A stretch of 64,000 bases of DNA from Enterobacter sp. Ag1 (GTDB taxonomy: Bacteria; Pseudomonadota; Gammaproteobacteria; Enterobacterales; Enterobacteriaceae), in contig AKXM01000055.1 in NCBI GenBank assembly GCA_000277545.1, positions 1-64,000 of the forward strand. The letters run 5' to 3'. Made by a program: the position numbers and the translations under genes. How positions within the stretch are numbered: the stretch's first letter is position 1; each line of letters starts with the position of its first letter. Below are positions 1 to 8,454 of the stretch, piece after piece. Below the pieces are notes generated by a model. That model made no database searches, was not told the origin of the DNA, and was given only the letters and a program-made list of their open reading frames with translations.

Positions 1-121
1 GTAACCAGCGATGAAGCCACTTGTAGCCAGTGGCAGGAGAAATGCCATAGCGACGGCACAGAAGACGAATGTTCGCCCCGTCCTGCGAGGCGAGCAGAAC
101 AAACTCAGAACGTAATGACAT
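1..121 (-). CDS. IS481-family transposase, N-terminal part, cut by the window edge
   Basis: The reverse strand from 121 encodes about 40 residues beginning MSLRSEFVLLASQDG and running into a helix-turn-helix (RRYGISPATGYKWL). This matches the start of IS481-family DDE transposases as I know them. The rest, including the catalytic domain, lies before position 1. The start codon is the only ATG in frame here. Confidence 0.8.
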   Translation of the reverse strand, partial: MSLRSEFVLLASQDGANIRLLCRRYGISPATGYKWLHRWL

Positions 122-234
122 GGTATCTCTCGCATCCCACGGCATAAGCGGCTCCATAAACGGGTTCTTATGCCTTAGTTGTAAGTGTCTACCATGTCCC
201 CGAACAAGTGTTCACGATGTCCCCGGACCGTACA
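1..234 (-). mobile_element. Right-hand end of an IS481-like insertion sequence
   Basis: Downstream of the transposase start there are two near-repeats of an atgtccccg core (about 193-201 and 217-225). The sequence then ends in a TGTACGG terminus when read inward from 234. A TGT end is usual for the IS481 family. Immediately outside, 235-258 is a truncated copy of the dispersed ccctcaccctaaccctctcc repeat seen three more times in the window, so the element appears to have landed in one of those repeats. The other end and any target duplication lie outside the window. Confidence 0.6.
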
Positions 235-258
235 GGGGAGAGGGTTAGGATGAGGGGG
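235..258 (-). repeat. Truncated copy of the dispersed CCCTCACC repeat
   Basis: The sequence reads ggggagagggttaggatgag, the reverse complement of the outer arm of the repeats at 17435, 21494 and 22941. It abuts the IS481-like terminus at 234, so the rest of this copy is either beyond the IS or lost. Confidence 0.6.
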
Positions 259-261
259 CTT

Positions 262-1176
262 TCACGGCTCCCGAATTAACGTGCCTTTCTCCCCGGCCAG
301 AATTGCCGGGCCATCCTCCAGCGCACCTATCCCGGCGATACCGTGGCAACTGGCGACAAAGTGACTGCAGGCGGACACTTTTGGCCCCATCGAGCCTGCA
401 TCGAAGCTCATGCCTTCAAGCTCGGCTGGCGTCACGCTGGTGAGCGGGCGCTGCGCTGGTGTGCCCCAGTTGAGATAAACGGCGTCTGCGTCAGTGAGGA
501 TCAGCAGGGCGTCGGCCTCTATCTGGCGAGCCAGCAATGCGGCGGAAAGATCCTTATCAATGACGGCTTCAATCCCGTGGTAGCCATCGGCTTTCTCCAC
601 CACCGGCACGCCGCCGCCGCCGTTACAAATAACCAGGTGGTCACGCTGGATAAGCGCCGTAATGGCATCGCTTTCGACGATGCGTTTAGGCAGCGGGGAC
701 GGCACGACGCGGCGGAAATACTGGCCATCAGCTTTTACCGACCAGCCTTTGTCACGTACCAGCGCATCCGCCTGCTCCTTGCTGTACACCGGGCCGATGT
801 ACTTGGTCGGATTGCTAAAGGCCGGATCCTGCGGATCTACTTCAACCTGAGTCAGCAGCACGCTGACTTCGCGGTCAGGCAGATGATTTTTCAGCGCCTG
901 CTGCAGCATGTAGCCGATCATTCCCTGGCTCTCAGCGCCGAGAACGTCCAGCGGATAAGGACTTACGTTTTGGTAGGCGCTGTTTTGCAGGGCCAGCAGG
1001 CCGACCTGCGGACCGTTGCCGTGCACCAGCACCACGCGCCAGGCGTGGGTGAGCTGGGCGATAGTTTTTGCCGCCAGCTCAATATTTTTACGCTGCAGGT
1101 CGGCTTCCAGCGGTTCACCACGCTTCAGCAGGGCATTCCCGCCGAGCGCGACTACGAGAGTGGGTTTCTGTTGCAT
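262..1176 (-). CDS. arcC: Carbamate kinase
   Basis: Predicted cytosolic kinase of 304 residues, the usual length for the family. It catalyses carbamoyl phosphate + ADP = carbamate + ATP, the energy-yielding last step of the arginine deiminase route. The amino-acid-kinase fold is clear: N-terminal VVALGGNALL, then HGNGPQVGLL near residue 50, CNGGGGVPVV near 185 and the C-terminal MGPKVSA segment. The start ATG at 1176 is preceded by a strong gggagg ribosome site. It lies 13 bp downstream of arcA on the same strand, so the two are probably one transcript that uses citrulline-derived carbamoyl phosphate after the ornithine carbamoyltransferase step. Confidence 0.9.
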   Translation of the reverse strand: MQQKPTLVVALGGNALLKRGEPLEADLQRKNIELAAKTIAQLTHAWRVVLVHGNGPQVGLLALQNSAYQNVSPYPLDVLGAESQGMIGYMLQQALKNHLPDREVSVLLTQVEVDPQDPAFSNPTKYIGPVYSKEQADALVRDKGWSVKADGQYFRRVVPSPLPKRIVESDAITALIQRDHLVICNGGGGVPVVEKADGYHGIEAVIDKDLSAALLARQIEADALLILTDADAVYLNWGTPAQRPLTSVTPAELEGMSFDAGSMGPKVSACSHFVASCHGIAGIGALEDGPAILAGEKGTLIREP

Positions 1177-1189
1177 ATGCTTTCCTCCC

Positions 1190-2410
1190 TTAAATCCCGT
1201 CGCGTTCCAGCGGGCAGCTCATGCAACGCGCGCCGCCACGTCCGCGGCCCAGTTCATCGCCTGGAATAGGCAGGACGGTGATCCCGGCTTTGTCGTATTT
1301 CTCGTTGGTCCAGATATTGCGTTCGTAGCCGATGACCACGCCGGGGCGAACGGTCAGCACGTTGTTGGCGTCGTTCCACTGTTCGCGCTCGGCTTCAAAA
1401 GCATCGCCGCCGGTGGTGATGAGCTTGACCTGATCGATACCCAGCGCTTTTTCGATGGCGTTCACCAGGCTGGTTTCCTGCTGGCGTTTGATGCCGCCGT
1501 GGCCGTCAGGGGTTAACGTCCAGCACTGCACGTCTTTGCGGACGACTTCCGGGTAAACGGAGAAGGTGTCGAGATCGAGATGAGTCATGACGGTATCGAG
1601 GTGCATACAGGAGCGGTGCTTCGGTAGCTCGACGGCAATCACGCGTGTTGCCTGTTGATGCCTGAATAATGATTCAGCGAGGAACTCAATGCCCTGAGGG
1701 GTGGTTCGTTCGGACATGCCAATTAATACCGCACCCCGGCCAATCACTAATACGTCACCGCCTTCCAGCGTGGCATGATCGTAATTAATATTTTCGTCGC
1801 CGTAATACTTGATGAATTTCCCGTCGGTGAATGCCGGATGCCAGCGATAAATGGCCCTTAAGTTATTTGTTTCGCGCTGGCGAGCGGCTTTTGCCATTGG
1901 GTTAATAGAGACGCCGTTATAAATCCAGCAGGAAGTATCTCGGGTGAATAAATGGTTGGGGAGCGGCTTCATAATAAAGTCTGTTGTGGCATGAATATCC
2001 ACGACCATATTTTTAATGTGTGTCGGAATTTCCCCGTAGGTCAGCCCGCCGGAAAGGCGACGGGCGAGTTCACGATGTGGCATATCAGCCAGCCAGCCGC
2101 GAACGTCCGAGGCGAATGCCGGCCCGAGCCGATAGTCTGAAATCTGGGTGTTCAGCAGCCAGGCCTTGGCATCGCTGACGTCCAGCGTTTGCGTCAGCAG
2201 GTCGGTTAGCAGCAGAACTTCCACGCCCTGGCCGCGCAGCGTATTGGCAAAAACGTCGTGCTCTTCACCGGCGCGCTCAACGGAAAGCACATCGTCAAAT
2301 AACAATTCCTGACAGTTTGAAGGGGTAAGTCTTTTCAGGCTGAGGTTTGGGCGATGCAGCATCACGCTGCGTAGTTGACCTATTTCGGAGCCGACATAAT
2401 GTTTGTCCAT
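1190..2410 (-). CDS. arcA: Arginine deiminase
   Basis: The 406-residue protein converts L-arginine to citrulline and ammonia. Family hallmarks are present: LRSVMLHRP at the N terminus, FTRDTSCW and EGGDVLVIG in the centre, [12 protein letters not shown], and the C-terminal catalytic cysteine in RCMSCPL. Length matches known ArcA. An aaagga ribosome site precedes ATG 2410. It is the first gene of arcA-arcC. The 650-bp upstream region carries a good CRP-type site near 2541. No arcD antiporter or arc-specific regulator is in the window, so transport must come from elsewhere. Confidence 0.93.
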   Translation of the reverse strand: MDKHYVGSEIGQLRSVMLHRPNLSLKRLTPSNCQELLFDDVLSVERAGEEHDVFANTLRGQGVEVLLLTDLLTQTLDVSDAKAWLLNTQISDYRLGPAFASDVRGWLADMPHRELARRLSGGLTYGEIPTHIKNMVVDIHATTDFIMKPLPNHLFTRDTSCWIYNGVSINPMAKAARQRETNNLRAIYRWHPAFTDGKFIKYYGDENINYDHATLEGGDVLVIGRGAVLIGMSERTTPQGIEFLAESLFRHQQATRVIAVELPKHRSCMHLDTVMTHLDLDTFSVYPEVVRKDVQCWTLTPDGHGGIKRQQETSLVNAIEKALGIDQVKLITTGGDAFEAEREQWNDANNVLTVRPGVVIGYERNIWTNEKYDKAGITVLPIPGDELGRGRGGARCMSCPLERDGI

Positions 2411-2995
2411 GACTATTCCTTTGCATTAATTCGGAGATAGACGTGCCATTGGCGCAATGAATATTGCGTCGCGATTTTATTAACCTGTAAAGTTTTCTTC
2501 GAGGCGTATATTAATTTCTTCACAACCATTTAATGTGAGATTTATCACGCGCTCAAGGTGGTTTTTATTTGTTTTGTTATTAATTGATGGCTGTCAGAGA
2601 ACGGTGATTTAACTGAGATTGATGAATGCATAATTATACGATAAATCGTTTTTAATTATTTTGGTGTGTTAAAAATATGTAAGTTTATTCCTAAGGGTGA
2701 ATGTCGCAATGTATTGATTATCATTGATTTTTATTTTCTGTTTGCATGATTATTCATTATGGAATCTGTTTAATGCCGTGAAGAGAAGTTCACGGAAAAA
2801 TAGTTATTTTTATTTTGCTATTAATGCAGTGCATGCAAACTGTGAGCGCAGCGGATTTATTCTTTTTATCTTAATGAAAACAGACTGTTGTGTGGGGCAT
2901 AAAAAGAGAGGGAGATGAGGTTATGTCCTTTTAGTGCATAAAAAATGCTGGGCGTGCATCAGACGCGCAACATTTTTAGTAATAACCAGGCGGGA
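2411..2995. other. Long AT-rich intergenic region upstream of arcA
   Basis: This 585-bp stretch separates arcA from the argI terminator. Both neighbours are on the minus strand, so it should hold the arcA promoter. I see a convincing CRP-type palindrome (2534-2549). I also see a weak FNR-like half-match around 2714-2728 that I do not trust. Open frames inside it (for example 2724-2918) have no coding character. Nothing else recognised. Confidence 0.6.
2534..2549. promoter_or_regulatory. Putative CRP (cAMP receptor protein) site upstream of arcA
   Basis: The sequence tgtgagatttatcacg fits the CRP consensus TGTGA-N6-TCACA with one mismatch. It is centred about 130 bp upstream of the arcA start codon. 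It suggests catabolite control of the arginine deiminase genes. The promoter itself was not located. Confidence 0.55.
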
Positions 2996-3032
2996 GAAAA
3001 GAAAACCCCTCGGGCGGAAAGCCGCCGAGGGG
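2996..3032 (-). terminator. Rho-independent terminator of argI
   Basis: Arms cccctcgg (3006-3013) and ccgagggg (3025-3032), extended inward by three pairs around an aaag loop, form a GC-rich hairpin. Read on the minus strand it is followed by a T-rich tract (3005-2996). It sits 28 bp after the argI stop codon. Confidence 0.85.
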
Positions 3033-3059
3033 CCAGGAGAAGCCCTGGGAGCGAAGAAA

Positions 3060-4064
3060 CTAGTTTGCCAGCGTGGCGACCATCACGGCCTTGATGGTGT
3101 GCATCCGGTTCTCAGCCTGGTCGAACACCACGCTGTGGGAGGATTCAAAAACTTCGTCGGTGACTTCCATGCCGCCGTGCAGATCGAACTCCAGCGCCAT
3201 TTGTTTACCCAGCGTGGTTTGATCGTCGTGAAACGCCGGCAGGCAGTGCAGGAATTTGACCTGCGGGTTGCCGGTTAACGCCAGCATGGCGCTGTTGACC
3301 TGATAAGGGCGCAGCAGGGTGATTCGCTCGGCCCACTTCTCTTTGGCTTCGCCCATCGACACCCAGACGTCGGTATAGATGAAATCCGCCCCTTTAACGC
3401 CCGCGGCAACGTCTTCGGTTAACGTGATTTTTCCGCCAGTCTTTTCGGCCATGGCTTTGCATTCGGCGACCAGCTTTTCATCCGGCCAGCAGGCTTTAGG
3501 CGCCACCAGGCGCAAATCTAGCCCGGTCAGCGCGGCAGCTTCCAGCATGGAGTTCCCCATGTTGTTGCGCGCGTCCCCGGCGTACACCAGCGTCATCTCA
3601 TTCAGGTTTTTGCCCGGCAGGTGTTCCTGCATGGTGAGCAAATCCGCCAGCAGCTGGGTCGGGTGATATTCGTTGGTCAGGCCGTTCCACACCGGTACGC
3701 CCGCATAGCTGGCAAGGGTTTCGACGATATCCTGGCCGTAGCCGCGGTACTGGATGCCGTCATAAATGCGCCCCAGCACGCGAGCGGTATCTTTAATTGA
3801 TTCTTTATGCCCGATCTGACTGCCGCTTGGGCCGAGATAAGTGACGCGGGCGCCCTGGTCGTAAGCGGCAACTTCGAAAGAGCAACGAGTACGAGTCGAA
3901 TCTTTTTCGAAGATGAGCGCAATGTTTTTACCAGTAAGATGCTGAATCTCCGTTCCTTTTTTCTTTTCACTTTTCAGCTTGGCGGACAGGGTCAGCAATT
4001 CGTTCAGTTGAGCAGGGGTAAAATCGAGCAGCTTAAGAAAGTTTTTCTGATAGAAGTGACTCAT
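3060..4064 (-). CDS. argI: Ornithine carbamoyltransferase
   Basis: The 334-residue enzyme makes citrulline from ornithine and carbamoyl phosphate in arginine biosynthesis. With the adjacent arc genes it could also run in the catabolic direction. Carbamoyl-phosphate motif STRTRCSFE is near residue 55 and the ornithine-loop motif HCLPAFHD near 270. Length is typical. The start at 4064 follows a gaggaaaa ribosome site. Two tandem ARG boxes upstream indicate repression by ArgR with arginine, as for biosynthetic argI, which is why I use argI rather than arcB. It is divergent from rraB. Confidence 0.93.
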   Translation of the reverse strand: MSHFYQKNFLKLLDFTPAQLNELLTLSAKLKSEKKKGTEIQHLTGKNIALIFEKDSTRTRCSFEVAAYDQGARVTYLGPSGSQIGHKESIKDTARVLGRIYDGIQYRGYGQDIVETLASYAGVPVWNGLTNEYHPTQLLADLLTMQEHLPGKNLNEMTLVYAGDARNNMGNSMLEAAALTGLDLRLVAPKACWPDEKLVAECKAMAEKTGGKITLTEDVAAGVKGADFIYTDVWVSMGEAKEKWAERITLLRPYQVNSAMLALTGNPQVKFLHCLPAFHDDQTTLGKQMALEFDLHGGMEVTDEVFESSHSVVFDQAENRMHTIKAVMVATLAN

Positions 4065-4089
4065 TTTTTCCTCGCAGGGCGCAAGCCTT

Positions 4090-4132
4090 AATTGAATTAA
4101 AATTCAATTTATATGTATGAATATTCAATTGC
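4090..4132 (-). promoter_or_regulatory. Tandem ArgR operator (two ARG boxes)
   Basis: Box 1 (4090-4109) reads aattgaattaaaattcaatt, a perfect palindrome. Box 2 (4113-4132) has the core tgaatattca. The boxes are 3 bp apart, the spacing known for ArgR operators in enterobacteria. They overlap the expected argI promoter just upstream of its start codon. Confidence 0.9.
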
Positions 4133-4227
4133 AACCCCGTGTGTTAAAACTTTGCGGTGAAAGGTGGAGGCAAACCCCGGCGTGTGTGAAAATGAGAGTA
4201 TCTGCCGACACATTTGAGGAAAGGGCC

Positions 4228-4650
4228 ATGGCAAATCCAGAACAGCTGGAAGAACAGCGCGAAGAAACACGTTTAATCATTGAAGAACTGCTGGACGACG
4301 GGAGCGACCCGGACGCGCTGTACACCATCGAACACCACCTTTCTGCGGATGATTTCGAAACGCTGGAGAAAGCGGCCGTTGAAGCGTTCAAGCTGGGTTA
4401 TGAAGTGACTGACCCGGAAGAGCTGGAAGTGGAAGAGGGTGATACCGTCATCTGCTGCGATATCCTGAGCGAATGCGCGCTGAACGCTGAGCTGATCGGT
4501 GCCCAGGTTGAGCAACTGCTGAACTTGGCCGAGAAATTCGGTGTGGAATACGACGGCTGGGGCACCTACTTCGAAGACCCGAACGGCGAAGAGGGTGAAG
4601 AAGACGGCGACGAATATCAGGACGAAGACGACGACGGCGTTCGTCACTAA
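4228..4650 (+). CDS. rraB: Regulator of ribonuclease E activity B (RraB)
   Basis: The 140-residue cytosolic protein binds RNase E and inhibits it in a subset of transcripts. The sequence begins [20 protein letters not shown] and ends in a very acidic tail ([16 protein letters not shown]), both typical of RraB/YjgD. I chose ATG 4228 because it follows gaggaaaggg; a longer frame opens at 4117 but runs through the argI operator. Gene order argI-rraB is the enterobacterial one. A perfect 11-bp-stem hairpin starts 8 bp after the stop. Confidence 0.93.
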   Translation: MANPEQLEEQREETRLIIEELLDDGSDPDALYTIEHHLSADDFETLEKAAVEAFKLGYEVTDPEELEVEEGDTVICCDILSECALNAELIGAQVEQLLNLAEKFGVEYDGWGTYFEDPNGEEGEEDGDEYQDEDDDGVRH

Positions 4651-4685
4651 AAGTAAGAGGCGCAGCGGCGTTCAGCCGCTGCGCC
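4649..4685 (+). repeat. Hairpin after rraB, first copy of a 36-bp direct repeat
   Basis: The repeat begins aaaagtaag at 4649. It contains a perfect stem ggcgcagcggc (4659-4669) / gccgctgcgcc (4675-4685) with loop gttca. There is no T-tract, so it is at most a weak terminator. Positions 4649-4684 recur at 6127-6162 with two mismatches. Confidence 0.8.
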
Positions 4686-4857
4686 TGGCATGTGTCATTC
4701 TTACCCGATCGGGCAAAATTCTCTTTTTTCCTTTCTTCTTAAATAAATGATTTTCAGGCCGCCTATTCTGCCTTAGCATCGTCATCTTGTATTAAAAATG
4801 CGCAAATGAGGCTAAAGTCTCGCCATTTCAATTATCAGTCAGCACAGGATGTGTAAT

Positions 4858-5625
4858 ATGACAGCTTCCAGTCTTACTCCCTCCTCGCCCCCGGCACAAA
4901 AAACGCCCAGAACAGGTTTTGAAAAGTGGCAGGACGGTATTAATAAGGCCCCCGGCGATACGCGGTGGAATGCCTGGGATTGTGACATCCAGCGGGTAGT
5001 CGATGGATACAATCGCCATCTCTCCTCTACGCCAGGCTACAGGACTTTGGACTGGCATCTGATTAAAGCGATGGTCTGGGTCGAAACGGGAGCCCTGAGC
5101 TCAGAATGGCATTTCCGACCGATGCAAATCGGTGTTAAGGGCGATCCTGGGATGACATCTTTCCTGTCCGGTAAGGAAGGCGGTGAGCTCATCCTGCCTG
5201 ACGCGTGGAAAAAACAGTTAACCGTCGCCACGATCAGAACCACGCCGTTAAATAACCTGCGTGCGGGCATCGGGTACCTGCTGATGCGTATGGCGCAATT
5301 CGAGCACCGAACGATACTCACTGTTGACAGCAAAATTTATGACGTCACCGTGAAACCCGGTGACAGCCTGGCAAAAATAGCGAAAGCGCAGGGAAGCACT
5401 CTGGAACTGCTGCAAAAGCTTAATCCACAGGTCAAGATTCTCCGTGCAGGTCAGACGCTCAAGTGCCAGAAGGCAAACGCTCGCAGAGTGATTGCCGGAT
5501 GGCGGAGCATTTCTACCACGACGATCGCTCTTCGCTATAATGGCGGCGGCGATCCTAACTATTCCAGAAAACTCGATTACGCATTATCACTGATTAAAAA
5601 AGGGAAGAGCGCTTTATGCAAATGA
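4858..5625 (+). CDS. LysM-domain protein with a lysozyme/transglycosylase-like N-terminal region
   Basis: The product has 255 residues. Residues ~20-160 resemble a lysozyme-like or lytic-transglycosylase domain: LIKAMVWVETGA carries a candidate catalytic Glu, followed by PMQIG and later LRAGIGYLLMRMAQF, the usual transglycosylase pattern. Residues ~165-205 are a LysM peptidoglycan-binding motif (YDVTVKPGDSLAKIAKAQG, then LNPQVKILRAGQTL). No signal peptide is visible, so export would need a dedicated route such as a type VI system; that is inference. ATG 4858 is preferred over 4849 because it sits 9 bp after aggatg. Its end overlaps the LprI-like gene, which suggests a cell-wall effector with its inhibitor. 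Confidence 0.7.
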   Translation: MTASSLTPSSPPAQKTPRTGFEKWQDGINKAPGDTRWNAWDCDIQRVVDGYNRHLSSTPGYRTLDWHLIKAMVWVETGALSSEWHFRPMQIGVKGDPGMTSFLSGKEGGELILPDAWKKQLTVATIRTTPLNNLRAGIGYLLMRMAQFEHRTILTVDSKIYDVTVKPGDSLAKIAKAQGSTLELLQKLNPQVKILRAGQTLKCQKANARRVIAGWRSISTTTIALRYNGGGDPNYSRKLDYALSLIKKGKSALCK

Positions 5626-6059
5626 CACTGAAAGCTTGCCTGGTTATCGCCGCTTGTCTGCCGATGCTGGCGCTGGCTGACGATCCTCAGCCAGTTAAGG
5701 ATGCCACGGCCCTGCGAGAAGCGTGTAGTGAATATGCGGAAGCGGGGATGCGTGACTGTCTGATTAAGCAGTCGAAAGAGAGTGAGCAAGTTTTGGAAAA
5801 AGCCAGCAAATCCGCCGCCACCAGAATCGCCGAATGGGATGAAGACCAGGGCTATATCGAGAAAGCTAGCGCAGCGCTCGAGACATCAAATCAACGGTTC
5901 ATTCATTACCGCAACGGTCAATGCCAGCTTGCGGCTTCGCTCAGCGGAGGTGCGGCAGGCAATGCGCGTGAAATCAGGCGGCTGTCTTGCATAGCTGAAC
6001 TCAACTATGGTCGCGCTGAGCAGCTAACCCACGCGGTTTCAGGGCTAGCCGTGAAATAG
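5616..6059 (+). CDS. LprI-family (DUF1311) periplasmic protein, likely lysozyme-type inhibitor
   Basis: The 147-residue product starts with a signal peptide (MTLKACLVIAACLPMLALA, then DDPQ). It continues with a helical, Cys-containing domain: SEYAEAGMRDCLIKQ, then RNGQCQLAASLSGGAAGNAREIRRLSCIAELNYGRAEQL in two stretches. That pattern is typical of LprI/DUF1311 proteins, some of which inhibit lysozyme. It overlaps the preceding LysM gene (ATG at 5616 or 5622, upstream stop at 5623-5625), so the two are translationally coupled. The context suggests it protects the cell from the LysM/lytic protein. The pairing is my inference; family membership is moderately secure. Confidence 0.7.
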   Translation: MQMTLKACLVIAACLPMLALADDPQPVKDATALREACSEYAEAGMRDCLIKQSKESEQVLEKASKSAATRIAEWDEDQGYIEKASAALETSNQRFIHYRNGQCQLAASLSGGAAGNAREIRRLSCIAELNYGRAEQLTHAVSGLAVK

Positions 6060-6126
6060 TGCAGCACGCTCTTTGTTGCCGGGCTTACTGACAAAAGTGT
6101 GGGCAGTGATTATGCTGTCCTTTACG

Positions 6127-6162
6127 AAAAGTAAGCGGTGCAGCGGCGTTCAGCCGCTGCGC
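6127..6162 (+). repeat. Second copy of the 36-bp direct repeat, before miaE
   Basis: This matches 4649-4684 in 34 of 36 positions, including the gcagcggc-gttca-gccgctgc hairpin. The two copies bracket exactly the LysM/LprI cassette, so the host order rraB-miaE was probably interrupted by its insertion. Confidence 0.8.
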
Positions 6163-6176
6163 ATCAGGATATCCTC

Positions 6177-6941
6177 ATGGACTACCAGCAACTCCTCTCC
6201 CCGATTACCCAATTCCTGCAGTGCCCGACGCCCGAGGCGTGGATTCAAAAGGCACGTCGCCCGGAAAATCTGCCTCTGCTGCTAACCGACCACATGGTGT
6301 GCGAGCTGAAAGCCGCGCAAACCGCTATGCTGCTGATCCGCAAATACGTTGCCGATAAAGAGAATTCCCAGGTGCTGCTGGCCTGGCTGCAGCCTTATGA
6401 AGCCTTTACCTTCCGTGACGGCGAGGAACCCGATTTTCTCTCGCTCCACAAAGGGCTGAGCAAAAGCATCATGCCGAAAACGGCGAACGGCTGGGGGCAG
6501 CAGCTTATCGACAGCATGGTGCTGCTGATCAAAGAAGAGCTGCACCATTTTTGGCAGGTGCGGGAAATTATGATTGCCCGTAACATCCCGTACGCCAAAA
6601 TCACCGCCAGCCGCTACGCTAAAGGTTTACTGAGTGAAACTCGTACTCATGAACCGCTGATGCTGGTCGATAAACTTATCTGCGGCGCCTACATTGAAGC
6701 GCGATCCTGTGAACGATTTGCCGCGCTGGCGCCGCACCTGGATGATGAATTACAGCGTTTTTACCTGTCGCTGCTGCGCTCCGAGGCGCGCCATTATCAG
6801 GATTATTTAACCCTGGCGGAGCAGATTGCCGGGGGCGATATCAGTGAACGCGTGCGTTTCTTTGGCAAGGTTGAGGCCGGGCTTATCCAAAGCCATGACG
6901 ACGAGTTTCGTTTCCACAGCGGCGTACCCGCCGCAGAGTAG
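6177..6941 (+). CDS. miaE: tRNA-(ms2io6A37) hydroxylase
   Basis: The 254-residue diiron monooxygenase hydroxylates the isopentenyl group of ms2i6A37 in tRNAs that read U-starting codons. The ferritin-like helical bundle shows paired carboxylate/His motifs: KEELHHFWQV near residue 120 and SEARHYQDY near 205, with CGAYIEARSCERF between. I chose ATG 6177 because caggat lies 6-7 bp upstream; a longer frame from 6138 would read through the repeat hairpin. MiaE is present in Salmonella and many enterobacteria but absent from E. coli K-12. Confidence 0.9.
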   Translation: MDYQQLLSPITQFLQCPTPEAWIQKARRPENLPLLLTDHMVCELKAAQTAMLLIRKYVADKENSQVLLAWLQPYEAFTFRDGEEPDFLSLHKGLSKSIMPKTANGWGQQLIDSMVLLIKEELHHFWQVREIMIARNIPYAKITASRYAKGLLSETRTHEPLMLVDKLICGAYIEARSCERFAALAPHLDDELQRFYLSLLRSEARHYQDYLTLAEQIAGGDISERVRFFGKVEAGLIQSHDDEFRFHSGVPAAE

Positions 6942-6952
6942 AAGGATGTACC

Positions 6953-7768
6953 ATGAACTGGACCCACGTCATTATTGCAGGCTATGTCGGGGCTGTGATC
7001 GCCGCGGTGGTAGCGGTATTCCGCAAGAAGGGCTGGGTCGGTAAAGCGGGCGCGGTGGCCATTGCGCTGGTTGCTATCATGGCGTGGAACATCTTTGACG
7101 TAAAATACCTTATTCCTCGCGATCGGGCCGGGCAGGAACTGGCCGAGCTGGATGACGCGATGGCCCGGATGCCGGTTTACCAGGTGCTGAAAGAGCAGGA
7201 ACCCGCGCTGTGGATGTCCATTCGCCAGCAGGCGGTAGAGATGCACCAGCAGGGGAAAACCGAGCAGGAAGTGATCGACACTATTCAGCCGCAGATCCTC
7301 GCCGTGGAGACGAAGCGCCTGCAAAGCGCGACGGACGACAACGTCGTGGCGTTTATGCAGGTGAACATGCAGCAAACGGCGATGGTGCAAAAATCCAGTG
7401 ACGACGCCTGTTTCCGCTTCCTGTTTCCGGACGTGAAGGGCGGCATTAACTCCACGAAAATACTGCCTAAGGATGTGACGATGCGCCGCATGCAGGTGGA
7501 TGCGGCGATGATGCGTTCCGCCTACGGCGCAGACAAACACAGCGTAACTGACGCCGAGCGCGATCAGGCCCGCAAAGACATTCAGCCCATCGTGCAGCAG
7601 TTGACTAAGCGCTACGGGAGCGACCTCCAGCTTATGTCGGACCCGCATAAAGCGGTGGGCAAAGAGGGGTTGGTCTGTAACCAGGTTCAGGAGCTGTGGC
7701 GCAACGTTCTGCAGCTGCCTCCAGCCCGCGCGGCCGGGATCATTCGCCTGTCGGTTGCGCAGGAATAA
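6953..7768 (+). CDS. Membrane-anchored protein of unknown function
   Basis: The product has 271 residues. Residues 1-22 and ~30-45 form two hydrophobic helices (IIAGYVGAVIAAVVAVF; AGAVAIALVAIMAW). The remaining ~220 residues are soluble, helical and charged, with two cysteines (SSDDACFRFLF and LVCNQVQEL). I do not recognise the family. It begins 11 bp after the miaE stop with a good gaaggatg ribosome site, so it is likely co-transcribed with miaE, and it is followed by a strong terminator. A periplasmic or cytosolic location of the large domain cannot be decided from sequence. Confidence 0.75.
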   Translation: MNWTHVIIAGYVGAVIAAVVAVFRKKGWVGKAGAVAIALVAIMAWNIFDVKYLIPRDRAGQELAELDDAMARMPVYQVLKEQEPALWMSIRQQAVEMHQQGKTEQEVIDTIQPQILAVETKRLQSATDDNVVAFMQVNMQQTAMVQKSSDDACFRFLFPDVKGGINSTKILPKDVTMRRMQVDAAMMRSAYGADKHSVTDAERDQARKDIQPIVQQLTKRYGSDLQLMSDPHKAVGKEGLVCNQVQELWRNVLQLPPARAAGIIRLSVAQE

Positions 7769-7811
7769 CCCGTAGCGATAGCGATCGAAATCGCTTAAGG
7801 CTTGAACAGCT

Positions 7812-7845
7812 ACGCGCTTATCGCTAAGGTAAGCGCGTTTTTTTT
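7812..7845 (+). terminator. Rho-independent terminator before uhpA
   Basis: The stem acgcgctta (7812-7820) / taagcgcgt (7830-7838) is followed by a run of Ts to 7845. It ends the miaE-side transcript 18 bp before uhpA, so the uhpA promoter must lie within or upstream of this short gap. Confidence 0.85.
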
Positions 7846-7863
7846 ACCTTCCTGGAAAGCATC

Positions 7864-8454
7864 ATGACCGCTATCGCCCTTATCGACGACCACCTTATCG
7901 TCCGCTCCGGCTTTGCCCAACTTCTTGGGCTGGAGGCGGATTTTCAGGTCGTGGCCGAGTTCGGCTCCGGACGCGAGGCGCTGGCCGGGCTGCCGGGGCA
8001 GGGCGTGCAGGTGTGTATCTGCGATATTTCAATGCCGGACATCTCCGGGCTGGAGCTGTTAAGTCAGCTACCGAAGGGGATGGCGATCGTCATGCTGTCG
8101 GTGCACGACAGCCCCGCGCTGGTGGAGCAGGCGCTAAACGCTGGCGCGCGCGGCTTTTTATCCAAACGCTGCAGCCCCGACGAACTGATTGCCGCCGTGC
8201 GCACGGTGGCGACGGGCGGGTGCTACCTGACGCCGGACATTGCCATGAAGCTGGCCGCCGGGCGGCAGGATCCGTTGACGAAGCGCGAGCGGCAGGTGGC
8301 TGAAAAGCTGGCGCAGGGCATGGCGGTGAAAGAGATTGCCACCGAGCTGGGACTTTCGCCAAAAACGGTGCACGTGCACCGCGCCAACCTGATGGAAAAG
8401 CTCGACGTCAGCAACGATGTGGCGCTGGCGCGACGCCTGTTTGACGGTTGGTAA
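7864..8454 (+). CDS. uhpA: Response regulator UhpA
   Basis: The 196-residue NarL/FixJ-type regulator activates uhpT. The receiver domain (1-120) carries the acidic pair in ALIDDH, the phospho-acceptor Asp in [10 protein letters not shown] near residue 54, and a Lys in LSKRCSPDE. The LuxR-type DNA-binding domain (~135-196) contains [12 protein letters not shown] and [16 protein letters not shown]. It is phosphorylated by UhpB when UhpC senses external glucose-6-phosphate. Its stop overlaps the uhpB start. Confidence 0.95.
   Translation: MTAIALIDDHLIVRSGFAQLLGLEADFQVVAEFGSGREALAGLPGQGVQVCICDISMPDISGLELLSQLPKGMAIVMLSVHDSPALVEQALNAGARGFLSKRCSPDELIAAVRTVATGGCYLTPDIAMKLAAGRQDPLTKRERQVAEKLAQGMAVKEIATELGLSPKTVHVHRANLMEKLDVSNDVALARRLFDGW

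Noticed and set aside
343-1269. Long open frame on the plus strand across arcC
   Set aside because: It is the complement of a high-GC gene with clear carbamate kinase motifs; the plus-strand translation has no recognisable domain.
2714-2728. FNR-like site ttgat-N4-attga upstream of arcA
   Set aside because: The second half-site matches the consensus poorly and it is far from arcA; not reported as a feature.
2724-2918. Small open frame between arcA and argI
   Set aside because: No ribosome site and no coding character in a very AT-rich intergenic region.
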